Source: Shewanella sp. ANA-3
Lineage (GTDB): Bacteria > Pseudomonadota > Gammaproteobacteria > Enterobacterales > Shewanellaceae
Length of the DNA: 64,000 nucleotides
NCBI RefSeq assembly: GCF_000203935.1
Contig: NC_008577.1
Location: forward strand, 806,001 to 870,000
Direction of reading: 5' to 3'
This document shows positions 1 through 9,711 of the stretch, piece by piece. Every line of letters starts with the position of its first letter. Positions within the stretch are counted from its first letter, which is position 1. Made by a program: the position numbers and the translations under genes. The notes below the pieces were generated by a model that saw nothing but the letters and a program-made list of their open reading frames with translations, made no database searches and was not told the DNA's origin.

Positions 1-1302
1 GACAGCGCCTTCTTGATCTTTGAGCTGCTCCTTGAGTGATTTCAGATCTTTCACCGCCGAACGGTTAATGCCGACAATCACATCGCCTTTTTGTAAGCCA
101 CTCATTGCCGCAGGTGAGCCTTGTGCCACCTCAGTAATTTCCACCCCTTTCGAAGCGTTTTCTAGCGAGGCACCTTGTAGCATTGGGTGCACAGCACCTG
201 CTGCTTTTTCAGTGGTTTGGCTTGCTTCACCTAAGGTGACATTCACGGTTTTCTTATCGCCATCGCGGATAAGTCCTAGTTCAACCTTGGCACCCGCGCC
301 CATAGTCGCGACTTTCGCACGTAGCTCTTGGAAGGATTTAATCGCACGGCCATCGACGCTGACGATAATATCACCCGCCTTGATGCCGGCTTTTTCAGCG
401 GCGCTGCCCGCGGTGACTTCATTCACAAAACCACCGTGCTGGGTATCTAAACCAAAACCTTGGGCGAGTTGGCTATCCAAGTCGCGTCCCGAAATCCCCA
501 GCACGCCACGGCGAACTTCACCGTGCTCGGCAATTTGTGCCACGAGGTTTTTCACCATATTGGCAGGGATCGCAAAACCGATACCTACGTTACCACCGCC
601 TGGGGCTACGATGGCGGTGTTAATACCGATCAGTTCACCTTTCAGGTTAACCAGCGCACCACCCGAGTTGCCGCTGTTAATCGCTGCGTCGGTTTGGATA
701 AAGTTTTCAAGCATTTCAATGCCTAAACCGCTACGGCCTAGGGCGCTGACGATCCCTGAGGTGACGGTTTGACCCAAACCAAAGGGGTTACCGATGGCTA
801 CTGCAAAGTCACCCACACGTAGTTCATCAGAATCAGAGGTCTTGATCGCGACTAGATTTTTCGCTTCAATTTGCAGCAAGGCAATGTCGGACTCTGAGTC
901 GGTACCAATCAGCTTGGCTTTGACTTCGCGGCCATCGTGCAGACCGACCTGGATATCATCGGCACCGTCGATCACATGGTTGTTGGTGACGATATAACCT
1001 TTATCTGCGTCGATAATCACACCTGAGCCTAAGCCTCTAAAAGGACGTTCTTGCACTTGTTCCTGCGGTGCATTGGGGCCGAAGAAATAACGGAACACAT
1101 CGGGTACACGTTGTTTGGAGACGTGCGTGCCAGATACCGCCACGGAAACCACGGCGGGCGTCGTGCGCTCTAACATAGGCGCAAGACTTGGAATGGATTG
1201 ACCCTCAACAGATTGCGGAATAGCGGCCTGTGAGACAGCGGGCATCATTGTCAGAGTTGCGGCTAACATTGCGGCTGAAAGTACAGATAGTTTCGTTTTC
1301 AT
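1..1302 (-). CDS. degQ: DegQ/DegP-family periplasmic serine endoprotease (C-terminus cut by window edge)
   Basis: HtrA-type protease that degrades misfolded periplasmic proteins. It begins with a Sec signal peptide ending near AVSQA. The trypsin-like domain shows the triad in family context: His109 in TNNHV, Asp139 in ESDIALL and Ser213 in SGNSGGAL. Two PDZ domains follow, at about residues 240-330 and from about 350. 434 codons are present; the family is about 450 residues, so only a short tail lies outside the window. Start ATG at 1302 is followed directly by the signal peptide. A sigma-E-like promoter lies upstream. DegQ is preferred over DegP on length and on the usual Shewanella position next to degS, which is not visible here. 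Confidence 0.93.
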   Translation of the reverse strand, partial: MKTKLSVLSAAMLAATLTMMPAVSQAAIPQSVEGQSIPSLAPMLERTTPAVVSVAVSGTHVSKQRVPDVFRYFFGPNAPQEQVQERPFRGLGSGVIIDADKGYIVTNNHVIDGADDIQVGLHDGREVKAKLIGTDSESDIALLQIEAKNLVAIKTSDSDELRVGDFAVAIGNPFGLGQTVTSGIVSALGRSGLGIEMLENFIQTDAAINSGNSGGALVNLKGELIGINTAIVAPGGGNVGIGFAIPANMVKNLVAQIAEHGEVRRGVLGISGRDLDSQLAQGFGLDTQHGGFVNEVTAGSAAEKAGIKAGDIIVSVDGRAIKSFQELRAKVATMGAGAKVELGLIRDGDKKTVNVTLGEASQTTEKAAGAVHPMLQGASLENASKGVEITEVAQGSPAAMSGLQKGDVIVGINRSAVKDLKSLKEQLKDQEGAV

Positions 1303-1412
1303 CTATTCATAACTCCAAATAAGGGATCAAGGATCTGGATGTAATGCGTCGTGAGTTGTGTCCGCACCAGATCGAATCTGTATCGGTACCGGCTATTTGC
1401 CTAGGTAACCAT

Positions 1413-1440
1413 TCGGACACGCACCTCATTGAAAAAGTTC
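1413..1440 (-). promoter_or_regulatory. sigma-E-type promoter for degQ
   Basis: On the minus strand a GAACTT -35 element (1435-1440) is followed by 16 bases and GTCCGA (1413-1418). This fits the sigma-E consensus GGAACTT-N15-17-GTCNNA. It lies about 110 bases upstream of the degQ start, in line with envelope-stress control known for HtrA proteases. The match was read by eye and is not experimentally shown. Confidence 0.6.
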
Positions 1441-1758
1441 ATCAATATTAACAAAGGTTAATATCTTAACGGTTATTTTATCAGCATTTTATGGGCTGTA
1501 ACTTAAGTGAAACCTGTGGGCTTTTAAGGCCTTTTTCAAGTCTTAAAATGTTTCAATCATCGAATGAAATAAGTTAACAGCATAGTGCTTTATAAATAAG
1601 TTTTTATCCTTTCACGCTTAATCTTGCTTTGTTGTCGCCGAGTGCCGAAATATGGAATTCAGCGTCCTTTTGCTTGTTAGGGGATAAATATATGCCGCAT
1701 CAGAGTGGCCGTGGTAATATCGACGCAGTTTTTCCAAAGGATAAAAGAGAATTATAAC
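1441..1758. other. Intergenic region between degQ and zapE
   Basis: AT-rich divergent intergenic stretch that must carry the zapE promoter. I could not pick a convincing -35/-10 pair for zapE. A short near-palindrome (ATATTAACAAAGGTTAATAT, 1445-1464) is visible; its role is unknown. No additional gene was found. Confidence 0.4.
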
Positions 1759-2871
1759 GTGCCCCAGTTAAGCCCTTGGCAGCATTACCAAAAAGATCTT
1801 ACTCGTGATGGTTTTTCCCATGATCCCGCGCAGGAAATGGCCGTAAAGGCACTGCAACGCGTCTACGAAGATTTAACCGCTGCCGAAGCGCCAAGCTCAC
1901 TATTAGGCAAGTTATTGACCTCCTTTGGCCTTAAGTCTGCGCCTGTCGCGCCTAAGGGGTTGTATCTGTGGGGCGGTGTCGGTCGCGGCAAAACCTACCT
2001 GATGGACACTTTTTTTGATGCGCTGCCAGGTAATCAAAAACTAAGGGCGCACTTTCACCGTTTTATGCATCAACTGCATTTGGATCTGGATGCGCTCAAA
2101 GGCACTCGCGATCCTTTGTTAGTGATTGCCAAACAAATGGCGGCTAAATACCGAGTCATTTGTTTTGATGAGTTTTTTGTCTCTGATATCACAGATGCCA
2201 TGCTACTTGGCACCTTATTCCAAGCCCTCTTTAAAGAAGGCGTGGTCTTAGTCGCTACTTCAAACATTATTCCCGATGATTTGTATAAAAACGGATTGCA
2301 ACGGGCACGATTCCTCCCCGCGATCGCCTTGATCAATCAGCATTGTGAAGTACTCAATGTAGATTCGGGCATCGACTATCGTCTGCGTACTCTCGAACAG
2401 GCAGAGATTTATCACCATCCACTCGATGAAGAGGCCGATACTAATCTGCTGCGTTATTTCCGGCAGTTAGCCCCCGAGGCTGAAATTTCAACCGATGCGA
2501 TTGAAATCGAAGGGCGCGCAATCAGCATTCGTCAACAGGCGCAAGGCGTGTTACTCGCGGATTTCAGGGCCTTATGCGATGGGCCACGAAGTCAGCGCGA
2601 TTATATGGAGTTGGCGCGGATTTATCATACCGTGTTGGTGAGTGGTATCGAACAAATGGGCGCATTTTTAACGGGGGATGATATCGCCAGACGTTTTTTA
2701 GCCATGGTGGATGAGTTTTACGAGCGCAACGTTAAGTTGATTGTTTCCGCGCAGGTGCCGCTGGAAGAGATTTACGCCGATGGTTTATTGAGTTTTGAAT
2801 TTAGACGCTGTCGCTCTCGCTTAATCGAAATGCAATCCCACGATTACTTAAAATCAGAGCATTTACCTTAG
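1759..2871 (+). CDS. zapE: ZapE / AFG1-like cell-division ATPase
   Basis: P-loop ATPase of the AFG1/ZapE family, which in E. coli associates with the Z-ring during constriction. Counting from the GTG at 1759 (370 residues), the Walker A motif GGVGRGKT is at residues 72-79 and the Walker B motif ICFDEF at about 134-139. An arginine-rich segment near the C-terminus (EFRRCRSR) fits the family. The GTG start is preferred over an in-frame upstream GTG at 1705 because family proteins begin close to the PWQHY-like motif and a purine-rich AAAAGAGA precedes 1759. It is monocistronic, between degQ and rplM, as in Shewanella and enterics. Confidence 0.9.
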   Translation: MPQLSPWQHYQKDLTRDGFSHDPAQEMAVKALQRVYEDLTAAEAPSSLLGKLLTSFGLKSAPVAPKGLYLWGGVGRGKTYLMDTFFDALPGNQKLRAHFHRFMHQLHLDLDALKGTRDPLLVIAKQMAAKYRVICFDEFFVSDITDAMLLGTLFQALFKEGVVLVATSNIIPDDLYKNGLQRARFLPAIALINQHCEVLNVDSGIDYRLRTLEQAEIYHHPLDEEADTNLLRYFRQLAPEAEISTDAIEIEGRAISIRQQAQGVLLADFRALCDGPRSQRDYMELARIYHTVLVSGIEQMGAFLTGDDIARRFLAMVDEFYERNVKLIVSAQVPLEEIYADGLLSFEFRRCRSRLIEMQSHDYLKSEHLP

Positions 2872-2891
2872 GTTAGCGAGTGCCAATCATT

Positions 2892-2922
2892 GGAGGTTAG
2901 CGCGTTTTTTAGGCAAACCTCC
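2892..2922. repeat. Inverted repeat after zapE
   Basis: GGAGGTT (2892-2898) is repeated inverted as AACCTCC (2916-2922) around a T-rich loop, just after the zapE stop. It may act as a weak transcript end, but no T-run follows the second arm, so it is not a standard intrinsic terminator. Confidence 0.35.
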
Positions 2923-2992
2923 TATGGCTCATCCATCCCAGTGAAAATCAGCCTCACAGATCGATTTTTTATGATTTTTGTCAAAATATCAG

Positions 2993-3167
2993 GTGATTTT
3001 TAGCTCACGTTTGTCTATAATCCGCCACCTGCCCACGTTACTCCACCAAATTAGGTGGAAGTTGTACGCCGAGTTAAGTACTCGAAGGGGTACTGAAAGG
3101 CAATTTTGTGTTGTTTACCATTGTAGGCAACATGTGAGACAGAAATTAACTTTGGGTTTTTGTAATA
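2993..3167 (+). promoter_or_regulatory. rplM-rpsI promoter and structured 5' leader
   Basis: A perfect TATAAT is at 3016-3021, with only a weak -35 element upstream. The roughly 145-base leader can form two hairpins: TCCACC/GGTGGA (3042-3059, loop AAATTA) and AGTACTC/GGGTACT (3077-3094, loop GAAG, one G-U pair). No strong Shine-Dalgarno sequence precedes the rplM ATG. In E. coli, L13 represses its own rplM-rpsI mRNA through the leader; by inference this structured leader could serve the same purpose. Confidence 0.5.
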
Positions 3168-3596
3168 ATGAAGACTTTTACTGCTACACCAGAAACTGTA
3201 ACTCGTGACTGGTTCGTCGTTGATGCTGACGGCAAAACTTTAGGTCGTATCGCTACCGAAATCGCTCTGCGTTTACGCGGTAAGCACAAGCCAGAATACA
3301 CTCCTCACGTTGACACTGGTGATTACATCATCGTTATCAACGCTGAGAAAGTTACTGTTACTGGTAACAAAGCGCAAGGCAAGACGTACTACTCGCACTC
3401 AGGCTTCCCTGGTGGCATCAAGCAAATCAGCTTTGAAAAGCTGCAAGCTCACAAGCCAGAAATGATCATCGAGAAAGCAGTTAAGGGTATGTTACCAAAA
3501 GGTCCTCTGGGCCGTGCCATGTTCCGTAAACTGAAAGTTTACGCTGGCGCAGAACATAACCACGCTGCACAACAACCTCAAGTTCTTGATATCTAA
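3168..3596 (+). CDS. rplM: 50S ribosomal protein L13 (uL13)
   Basis: 142 residues, the same length as E. coli L13. It begins [20 protein letters not shown] and carries the conserved [12 protein letters not shown] segment and the C-terminal [14 protein letters not shown] motif typical of uL13. It binds 23S rRNA early in large-subunit assembly. rpsI follows after 14 bases, so the two are cotranscribed as in other proteobacteria. The codon use is that of a highly expressed gene. Confidence 0.99.
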
Positions 3597-3610
3597 ACGG
3601 GATTAAGCAA

Positions 3611-4003
3611 ATGGCTGCAACTCAGTACTACGGCACTGGCCGTCGCAAAACCTCTACAGCACGCGTATTCGCTAAAGCTGGTAGTGGCAACATCGTTGTA
3701 AATCAACGTCCTTTGGACCAATACTTTGGTCGTGAAACTGCTCGTATGGTTGTTCGTCAACCATTAGAACTAGTTGAAATGACTGACAAGCTGGACATCT
3801 ATGTAACTGTTAAGGGCGGTGGTATCACTGGCCAAGCAGGTGCAATCCGTCACGGTATCACTCGTGCTCTGATGCAATTAGATGAAGCTCTGCGTCCATC
3901 ATTACGTTCTGCTGGTTTCGTAACCCGTGACGCTCGTAAAGTTGAGCGTAAGAAAGTGGGTCTACGTAAAGCACGTCGTAAGCCACAATTCTCTAAGCGT
4001 TAA
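3611..4003 (+). CDS. rpsI: 30S ribosomal protein S9 (uS9)
   Basis: 130 residues, as in E. coli. It shows the N-terminal [15 protein letters not shown] signature and the basic C-terminal tail [12 protein letters not shown], whose last residues reach the P-site tRNA anticodon in the ribosome. A GGGATTAAG ribosome-binding region precedes the ATG. It is the second gene of the rplM-rpsI operon, and a strong intrinsic terminator follows immediately. Confidence 0.99.
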
Positions 4004-4019
4004 TACGTTTTGGAATCTC

Positions 4020-4047
4020 AAAAAACCCAGCTTATGCTGGGTTTTTT
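4020..4047 (+). terminator. Intrinsic terminator of rplM-rpsI
   Basis: AACCCAGC, loop TTAT and GCTGGGTT form a stem flanked by A and T runs directly after the rpsI stop. Confidence 0.92.
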
Positions 4048-4116
4048 ATTGCCTAAAATTGGCTATGCTCGCGTTAATGAAAGTGTTTTTTGCTGACAGT
4101 TCGAAGAGAGGGGAAG

Positions 4117-4305
4117 ATGAGCTTACAGTTATTTATGCTGGCCGTGGCATTGGTGTTGATTTTAGAGGGTGTGGGGCCTTTGTTATTCCCCAATAAATGG
4201 CGCCGATATTTAAACGAGCTTTCCCATCAAAATCAGCAAGTTTTACGCCGAATAGGCGGTTCTTTAGTCACCGCAGGGCTGGTCATTTTGATTATTTTTT
4301 CATAA
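4117..4305 (+). CDS. YjeT-like small inner-membrane protein (DUF2065)
   Basis: 62 residues with two predicted membrane helices (about 3-20 and 44-61) joined by a short basic cytoplasmic-type loop (NKWRRYLNELS). Size, sequence pattern and position directly upstream of purA match the YjeT/DUF2065 family, found between hflC and purA in enterics. Start ATG 4117 is chosen because GAGAGGGGAAG lies immediately upstream. Function is unknown. The hflKC genes are not beside it in this window. Confidence 0.85.
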   Translation: MSLQLFMLAVALVLILEGVGPLLFPNKWRRYLNELSHQNQQVLRRIGGSLVTAGLVILIIFS

Positions 4306-4335
4306 ATGCCTTACCACTTGCGGTTTAAAATCTGT

Positions 4336-5667
<1,332 letters not shown>

Positions 5668-5676
5668 AATCGTAGA

Positions 5677-5700
5677 GGCCGTGTTCCACGGCCTTTTCTT
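5677..5700 (+). terminator. Intrinsic terminator of purA
   Basis: GGCCGTG, loop TTC and CACGGCC (5677-5693) are followed by TTTTCTT. Confidence 0.88.
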
Positions 5701-5745
5701 CCTTTGTTGTGCCTTCCTGTTTGTTTTCTGTGGTTAGAAATTCGG

Positions 5746-5771
5746 CTTGAGCTCAAGAAATAGGTTATACT
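5746..5771 (+). promoter_or_regulatory. Putative promoter with 12-bp palindrome upstream of the Sel1 gene
   Basis: A perfect palindrome CTTGAGCTCAAG (5746-5757) is followed by a TATACT -10-like hexamer (5766-5771). The palindrome overlaps where a -35 would be, so it could be an operator. The reading is tentative. Confidence 0.35.
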
Positions 5772-5811
5772 GCCGATGCAAGTATTCACCCTATTGTCAT
5801 TGAGAGTCGTT

Positions 5812-6432
5812 ATGCTACGTACTGCATTAGTTGCGCTGCTGCCCTTAGTATCTTCAATGTGCTTTGCTGAAACACAGGCGGTGGATATTTATTCTCAAGA
5901 TCAATTACTTGAAATGATCCGCGGCGAAAAATATCTGGCAAGAGTTAAGCAAGATGACTGTCAGTTAGTGCAAGACATCGAAGCGCGTGCAGAAGTCTTA
6001 AAGCAGCCCCTGTATCAGTTTTTGTGGGGGGAAATGCTCAACCATGGCACCTGCGTAAAAGCCAATGCAGTCAAAGGGATGGGATTATTGCAAGAGGCGG
6101 CCGAGCAGGGTAGCCCCGAGGCCATGGTGAAACTTGCCGAATATTATCAAAATGGTAAGTTTGTTATTCGTAATAAAGACCGTGCGGTCAATTATTTATT
6201 GCCAGCGGCGGCGAGCGGCAGTTTAGCCGCGCGGATGATGCTGGTTCGTTTATACGGTGAAGGTTATGGTAGTCCAAGGGACTATGAAATGGCCTATAAC
6301 TGGTTATACAACAATGTATTTACCGATGAGGCGACCAAGAAAAAAGCCTTGTCATTACTGCAGGTGTTAGCCGCTAAAATGCCCGCCAGTGCAGTGGCGC
6401 GGGCCCAGCAAGAGCACTTGCGAACCCGTTGA
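5812..6432 (+). CDS. Exported Sel1-repeat protein
   Basis: 206 residues from ATG 5812, which starts a clean Sec signal peptide (cleavage probably after MCFA). An upstream in-frame ATG at 5776 would bury that signal. The mature part has Sel1-type (TPR-like) repeats at about residues 90-165, with alternating A/G-rich helices such as LQEAAEQGSPEAMVKLAEYY and a YGEGYGSPRDYEMAYNW unit. Such repeats mediate protein-protein contacts. It sits 39 bases upstream of rnr and may be cotranscribed with it. No specific function can be assigned. Confidence 0.8.
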   Translation: MLRTALVALLPLVSSMCFAETQAVDIYSQDQLLEMIRGEKYLARVKQDDCQLVQDIEARAEVLKQPLYQFLWGEMLNHGTCVKANAVKGMGLLQEAAEQGSPEAMVKLAEYYQNGKFVIRNKDRAVNYLLPAAASGSLAARMMLVRLYGEGYGSPRDYEMAYNWLYNNVFTDEATKKKALSLLQVLAAKMPASAVARAQQEHLRTR

Positions 6433-6471
6433 GTTGTCTCTACAGATTGAGACAGAAATATTGGATATTGA

Positions 6472-8901
6472 ATGATCAAAGACCCTCATTTCGAGCGTGA
6501 ACAGGATAAGTACGAAAACCCTATCCCAAGTCGTGAGTATATTATCGAGTACTTACGTTCTCAAAAATCACCTATTACCCGTGACAGCATCGCTGTTGCA
6601 CTGCAGATCCATGATGAAGAACAGTTAGAAGCCCTGCGTCGCCGTTTACGGGCGATGGAGCGCGATGGTGAACTGGTATTTACCCGCGGTCAAAGCTACG
6701 GCTTACCTGAAAAAATGGATCTGATTTCCGGCACTGTCCTTGGGCACAGAGAAGGCTACGGCTTCTTTAAACCTGACGAAGGTGGCGACGATTTATTTAT
6801 CTCAAATCGCGACATGCTGATGTATTTCCATGGCGATAAAGTACTGGCACAAAAAGCTGGTATGGACCGTAAAGGCCGCCGCGAGGCCCGTATCGTCCGT
6901 CTGATCCAACCGCGCAGTGCCGCCATTGTGGGGCGATTCCATGTCGATAGCGGCATGGCATTTGTGATTGCCGATGATAAGCGCATTACCCAAGAAATCT
7001 TAATCGCTACCGAAGATCGCAATGGCGCCCGTCAAGGCGATGTGGTCGTGGTTGAACTGACCCGTCGTCCGGGTCGATTCGTTAAAGCGGCTGGTAAAGT
7101 CACTGAGGTGCTCGGCAAACAAATGGCGCCAGGAATGGAAATCGAAATTGCCCTGCGTAATTACGATTTACCCCACACTTGGTCGGCTGTGATTGAGAAA
7201 AAACTGCGCCGGATCCCTGATGAAGTGACTGAAGCCGATAAGGTTGGCCGCGTCGATCTGCGAGACCTGCCCTTAGTGACTATCGATGGCGAAGATGCCC
7301 GCGACTTTGACGATGCAGTATACGCCGAAGTCAAACCCAGTGGTGGATGGCGTCTATGGGTGGCGATTGCGGATGTGAGCTACTACGTGCGTACCGATTC
7401 GGCCTTAGATACCGAAGCCCGTGCCCGTGGTAACTCGGTATACTTCCCATCGCAAGTGATCCCTATGCTGCCGGAGAAAATCTCTAACGGCCTGTGCTCG
7501 CTCAATCCCCATGTCGACCGCCTGTGTATGGTCGCTGAGATGACGATTTCGGCACGCGGTAAGCTGTCGGGTTATAAGTTTTATCCCGCAGTGATGCATT
7601 CACATGCGCGTTTCACTTACACCCAAGTAGCTGCCATGCTCGAAGGCGGACCGATTGCGCCTGAGCATGAAGCGCTATTCCCGCATCTGCAATGTTTGCA
7701 GTCGCTTTATTTGGCGCTCGATGAACAGCGCGCCGAGCGTGGGGCGATTGCCTTTGAGACCCTAGAAACGCAGTTTATTTTTAACGACCAGCGCAAGATC
7801 GATAAGATTGTGCCAAGAGCGCGTAATCAAGCTCATAAAATCATTGAAGAATGTATGATTTTGGCCAACGTATCGGCCGCTAAGTTTGTGAAAAAGCACA
7901 AGGGTGAAATCCTCTATCGCGTGCATGAATCGCCCTCTGAGCAGAAGCTCGCAAACTTTAAAGAGTTTCTGGCCGAACGAGGTTTAAGCATGGGCGGCGG
8001 ACTCGAGCCAACACCTGCGGATTACCAGAATGTGATGCTGCAAATCGCCGATAGGCCCGATGCCGAGCTTATCCAAGTGATGTTACTGCGCTCAATGCGC
8101 CAAGCTATCTACACACCTGATAACGAAGGCCACTTTGGTTTAGCACTCGAAGAATATGCGCACTTCACTTCGCCAATTCGTCGTTATCCTGACTTAGTGC
8201 TTCACCGCGTGATCCGCTATTTATTGGCGAAGGAAAAAGGTGAAGCCAATGAGAAGTGGACATCCGATGGTGGCTACCATTATCAACTCGATGAGTTAGA
8301 CCTTTTAGGCGAAGAATGTTCGAACACCGAGCGCCGTGCCGATGAAGCGACCCGTGATGTAAGCGACTGGTTGAAATGTGAATTTATGCAGGACCATGTA
8401 GGTGACACCTTCGAGGCGGTTATTGCCTCTGTCACTAACTTTGGTTTATTCGTTCGCTTAAATGACTTATTTATCGATGGCTTAGTACATATTTCTAGTT
8501 TGGGCAGCGATTATTATCAGTTCGACCCTATGCGTCAGCGTTTGATTGGCGAGCATACAGGTCAAATCTATCAAGTGGGTGACCCCGTCACGGTAAAAGT
8601 GGCTGCGGTAAACTTGGATGATAGACAGATTGACTTAGTCATGCTTGGCGATAGCGGAAAAGGCGGTCGCCGTAAGTCTGCGCCGAGTCGAGAAAAACCG
8701 ATGACAGCGCGTGAGCGGGTAAACCGTGAAGGCGCAAAAATGGCTAAGGCAGCTAAATCGACAGGTGCGAAATCGAAAGCCGGTTCAGATAAAGCTGGGG
8801 CGAGTAAGTCCAAGTCTAAAGCAGGCGCTAAACCTAAGAAAAGCGTAAAAAATTCGGCGAAAAAGCCAAAGGCCGCGAAGCGGAGCACGAGAAAGAAGTA
8901 A
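6472..8901 (+). CDS. rnr: Ribonuclease R
   Basis: 3'-5' exoribonuclease of the RNB family that degrades structured RNA. The 809 residues contain an N-terminal winged-helix region (about 20-80), cold-shock/OB domains, the RNB catalytic core with the Mg-binding motif [10 protein letters not shown] (Asp272, 278, 280, 281), an S1 domain (about 645-725) and an unusually regular Lys/Ala/Ser-rich basic tail from about 730 to the end. E. coli RNase R also ends in a basic tail used for substrate unwinding and turnover. rlmB begins immediately after the stop, the same rnr-rlmB pair as in enterics. Confidence 0.97.
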   Translation: MIKDPHFEREQDKYENPIPSREYIIEYLRSQKSPITRDSIAVALQIHDEEQLEALRRRLRAMERDGELVFTRGQSYGLPEKMDLISGTVLGHREGYGFFKPDEGGDDLFISNRDMLMYFHGDKVLAQKAGMDRKGRREARIVRLIQPRSAAIVGRFHVDSGMAFVIADDKRITQEILIATEDRNGARQGDVVVVELTRRPGRFVKAAGKVTEVLGKQMAPGMEIEIALRNYDLPHTWSAVIEKKLRRIPDEVTEADKVGRVDLRDLPLVTIDGEDARDFDDAVYAEVKPSGGWRLWVAIADVSYYVRTDSALDTEARARGNSVYFPSQVIPMLPEKISNGLCSLNPHVDRLCMVAEMTISARGKLSGYKFYPAVMHSHARFTYTQVAAMLEGGPIAPEHEALFPHLQCLQSLYLALDEQRAERGAIAFETLETQFIFNDQRKIDKIVPRARNQAHKIIEECMILANVSAAKFVKKHKGEILYRVHESPSEQKLANFKEFLAERGLSMGGGLEPTPADYQNVMLQIADRPDAELIQVMLLRSMRQAIYTPDNEGHFGLALEEYAHFTSPIRRYPDLVLHRVIRYLLAKEKGEANEKWTSDGGYHYQLDELDLLGEECSNTERRADEATRDVSDWLKCEFMQDHVGDTFEAVIASVTNFGLFVRLNDLFIDGLVHISSLGSDYYQFDPMRQRLIGEHTGQIYQVGDPVTVKVAAVNLDDRQIDLVMLGDSGKGGRRKSAPSREKPMTARERVNREGAKMAKAAKSTGAKSKAGSDKAGASKSKSKAGAKPKKSVKNSAKKPKAAKRSTRKK

Positions 8902-9642
8902 ATGAAAAAACAAGATATTATTTTTGGGATCCACGCGGTTGAAGCGCTGTTAAAACACAGCCCTGAGCGCATTATTGAACTTTGGCTGCTGCAGGGCCGT
9001 GAAGATGAGCGTTTAACGCCGCTGATCCGCCAGGCTAAAGCCTTTGGCACTAGCATCCAAGTGACCTCACGCAAAGTATTGGACGATAAAGCCGAAAGTG
9101 CTCAGCACCAAGGCATTGTTGCCCGTGTTAAGGCGGCTAAAATCCTTGGTGAGCATGACTTAGATGAGTTGTTAGGTAAGACCGATTTACCATTTTTATT
9201 GATTTTAGATGGTGTTACCGATCCGCATAACCTAGGTGCTTGCTTACGTAACGCCGATGCTGCGGGTGTGCAGGGCATTATTGTGCCTAAGGACAACTCA
9301 GTAGGCTTAACGGCTGTGGTGAGTAAAGTGGCCTGCGGCGCCGCCGAAACTGTGCCCTTATTCCAAGTGACTAACCTTGCGCGTACCATGCGTCATCTGC
9401 AGGAAAAGGGCGTGTGGATTGTTGGCACGGCAGGCGAAGCGGATTGTGAGTTATATCAAGCCGATCTTAAAGGGCCGCTGGCGATTGCGATGGGCGCCGA
9501 AGGCAAAGGCTTACGCCGCTTAAGTCGTGAATGTTGTGATACCTTGGTTTCGATTCCGATGGCGGGTAGCGTTTCTAGCTTAAACGTGTCGGTCGCAACG
9601 GGTATCTGCCTATTCGAAGCCGTGCGTCAACGCCGTAGCTAA
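8902..9642 (+). CDS. rlmB: 23S rRNA (guanosine-2251-2'-O)-methyltransferase
   Basis: SpoU/TrmH-family SPOUT methyltransferase, 246 residues. An N-terminal substrate-binding domain ([15 protein letters not shown]) is followed by the knotted SAM domain with motif 1 [20 protein letters not shown], motif 2 [12 protein letters not shown] and motif 3 [17 protein letters not shown]. It modifies Gm2251 in the P-loop of 23S rRNA. The ATG abuts the rnr stop codon, so translation is probably coupled. Confidence 0.97.
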   Translation: MKKQDIIFGIHAVEALLKHSPERIIELWLLQGREDERLTPLIRQAKAFGTSIQVTSRKVLDDKAESAQHQGIVARVKAAKILGEHDLDELLGKTDLPFLLILDGVTDPHNLGACLRNADAAGVQGIIVPKDNSVGLTAVVSKVACGAAETVPLFQVTNLARTMRHLQEKGVWIVGTAGEADCELYQADLKGPLAIAMGAEGKGLRRLSRECCDTLVSIPMAGSVSSLNVSVATGICLFEAVRQRRS

Positions 9643-9657
9643 TTGATAGCTTTCAAT

Positions 9658-9687
9658 AAAAAAGACGGGCTAGCCCGTCTTTTTTAT
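9658..9687. terminator. Bidirectional terminator between rlmB and the MFS gene
   Basis: AAAAAAGACGGGC, TA and GCCCGTCTTTTTT form a near-perfect palindrome with A and T runs on both sides. It serves the convergent rlmB (+) and MFS (-) genes. Confidence 0.92.
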
Positions 9688-9711
9688 TGTCTCGAATAAC
9701 TGAAATTCCCC

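Noticed and set aside
20..997. Long plus-strand open frames over the start of the window
   Set aside because: They lie opposite degQ, whose minus-strand protein has a full protease signature; the plus-strand frames are low-complexity shadows.
8700..8900. Lys/Ala-rich region at the end of rnr as a separate repeat element
   Set aside because: It is in frame with rnr and corresponds to the basic tail known in RNase R.
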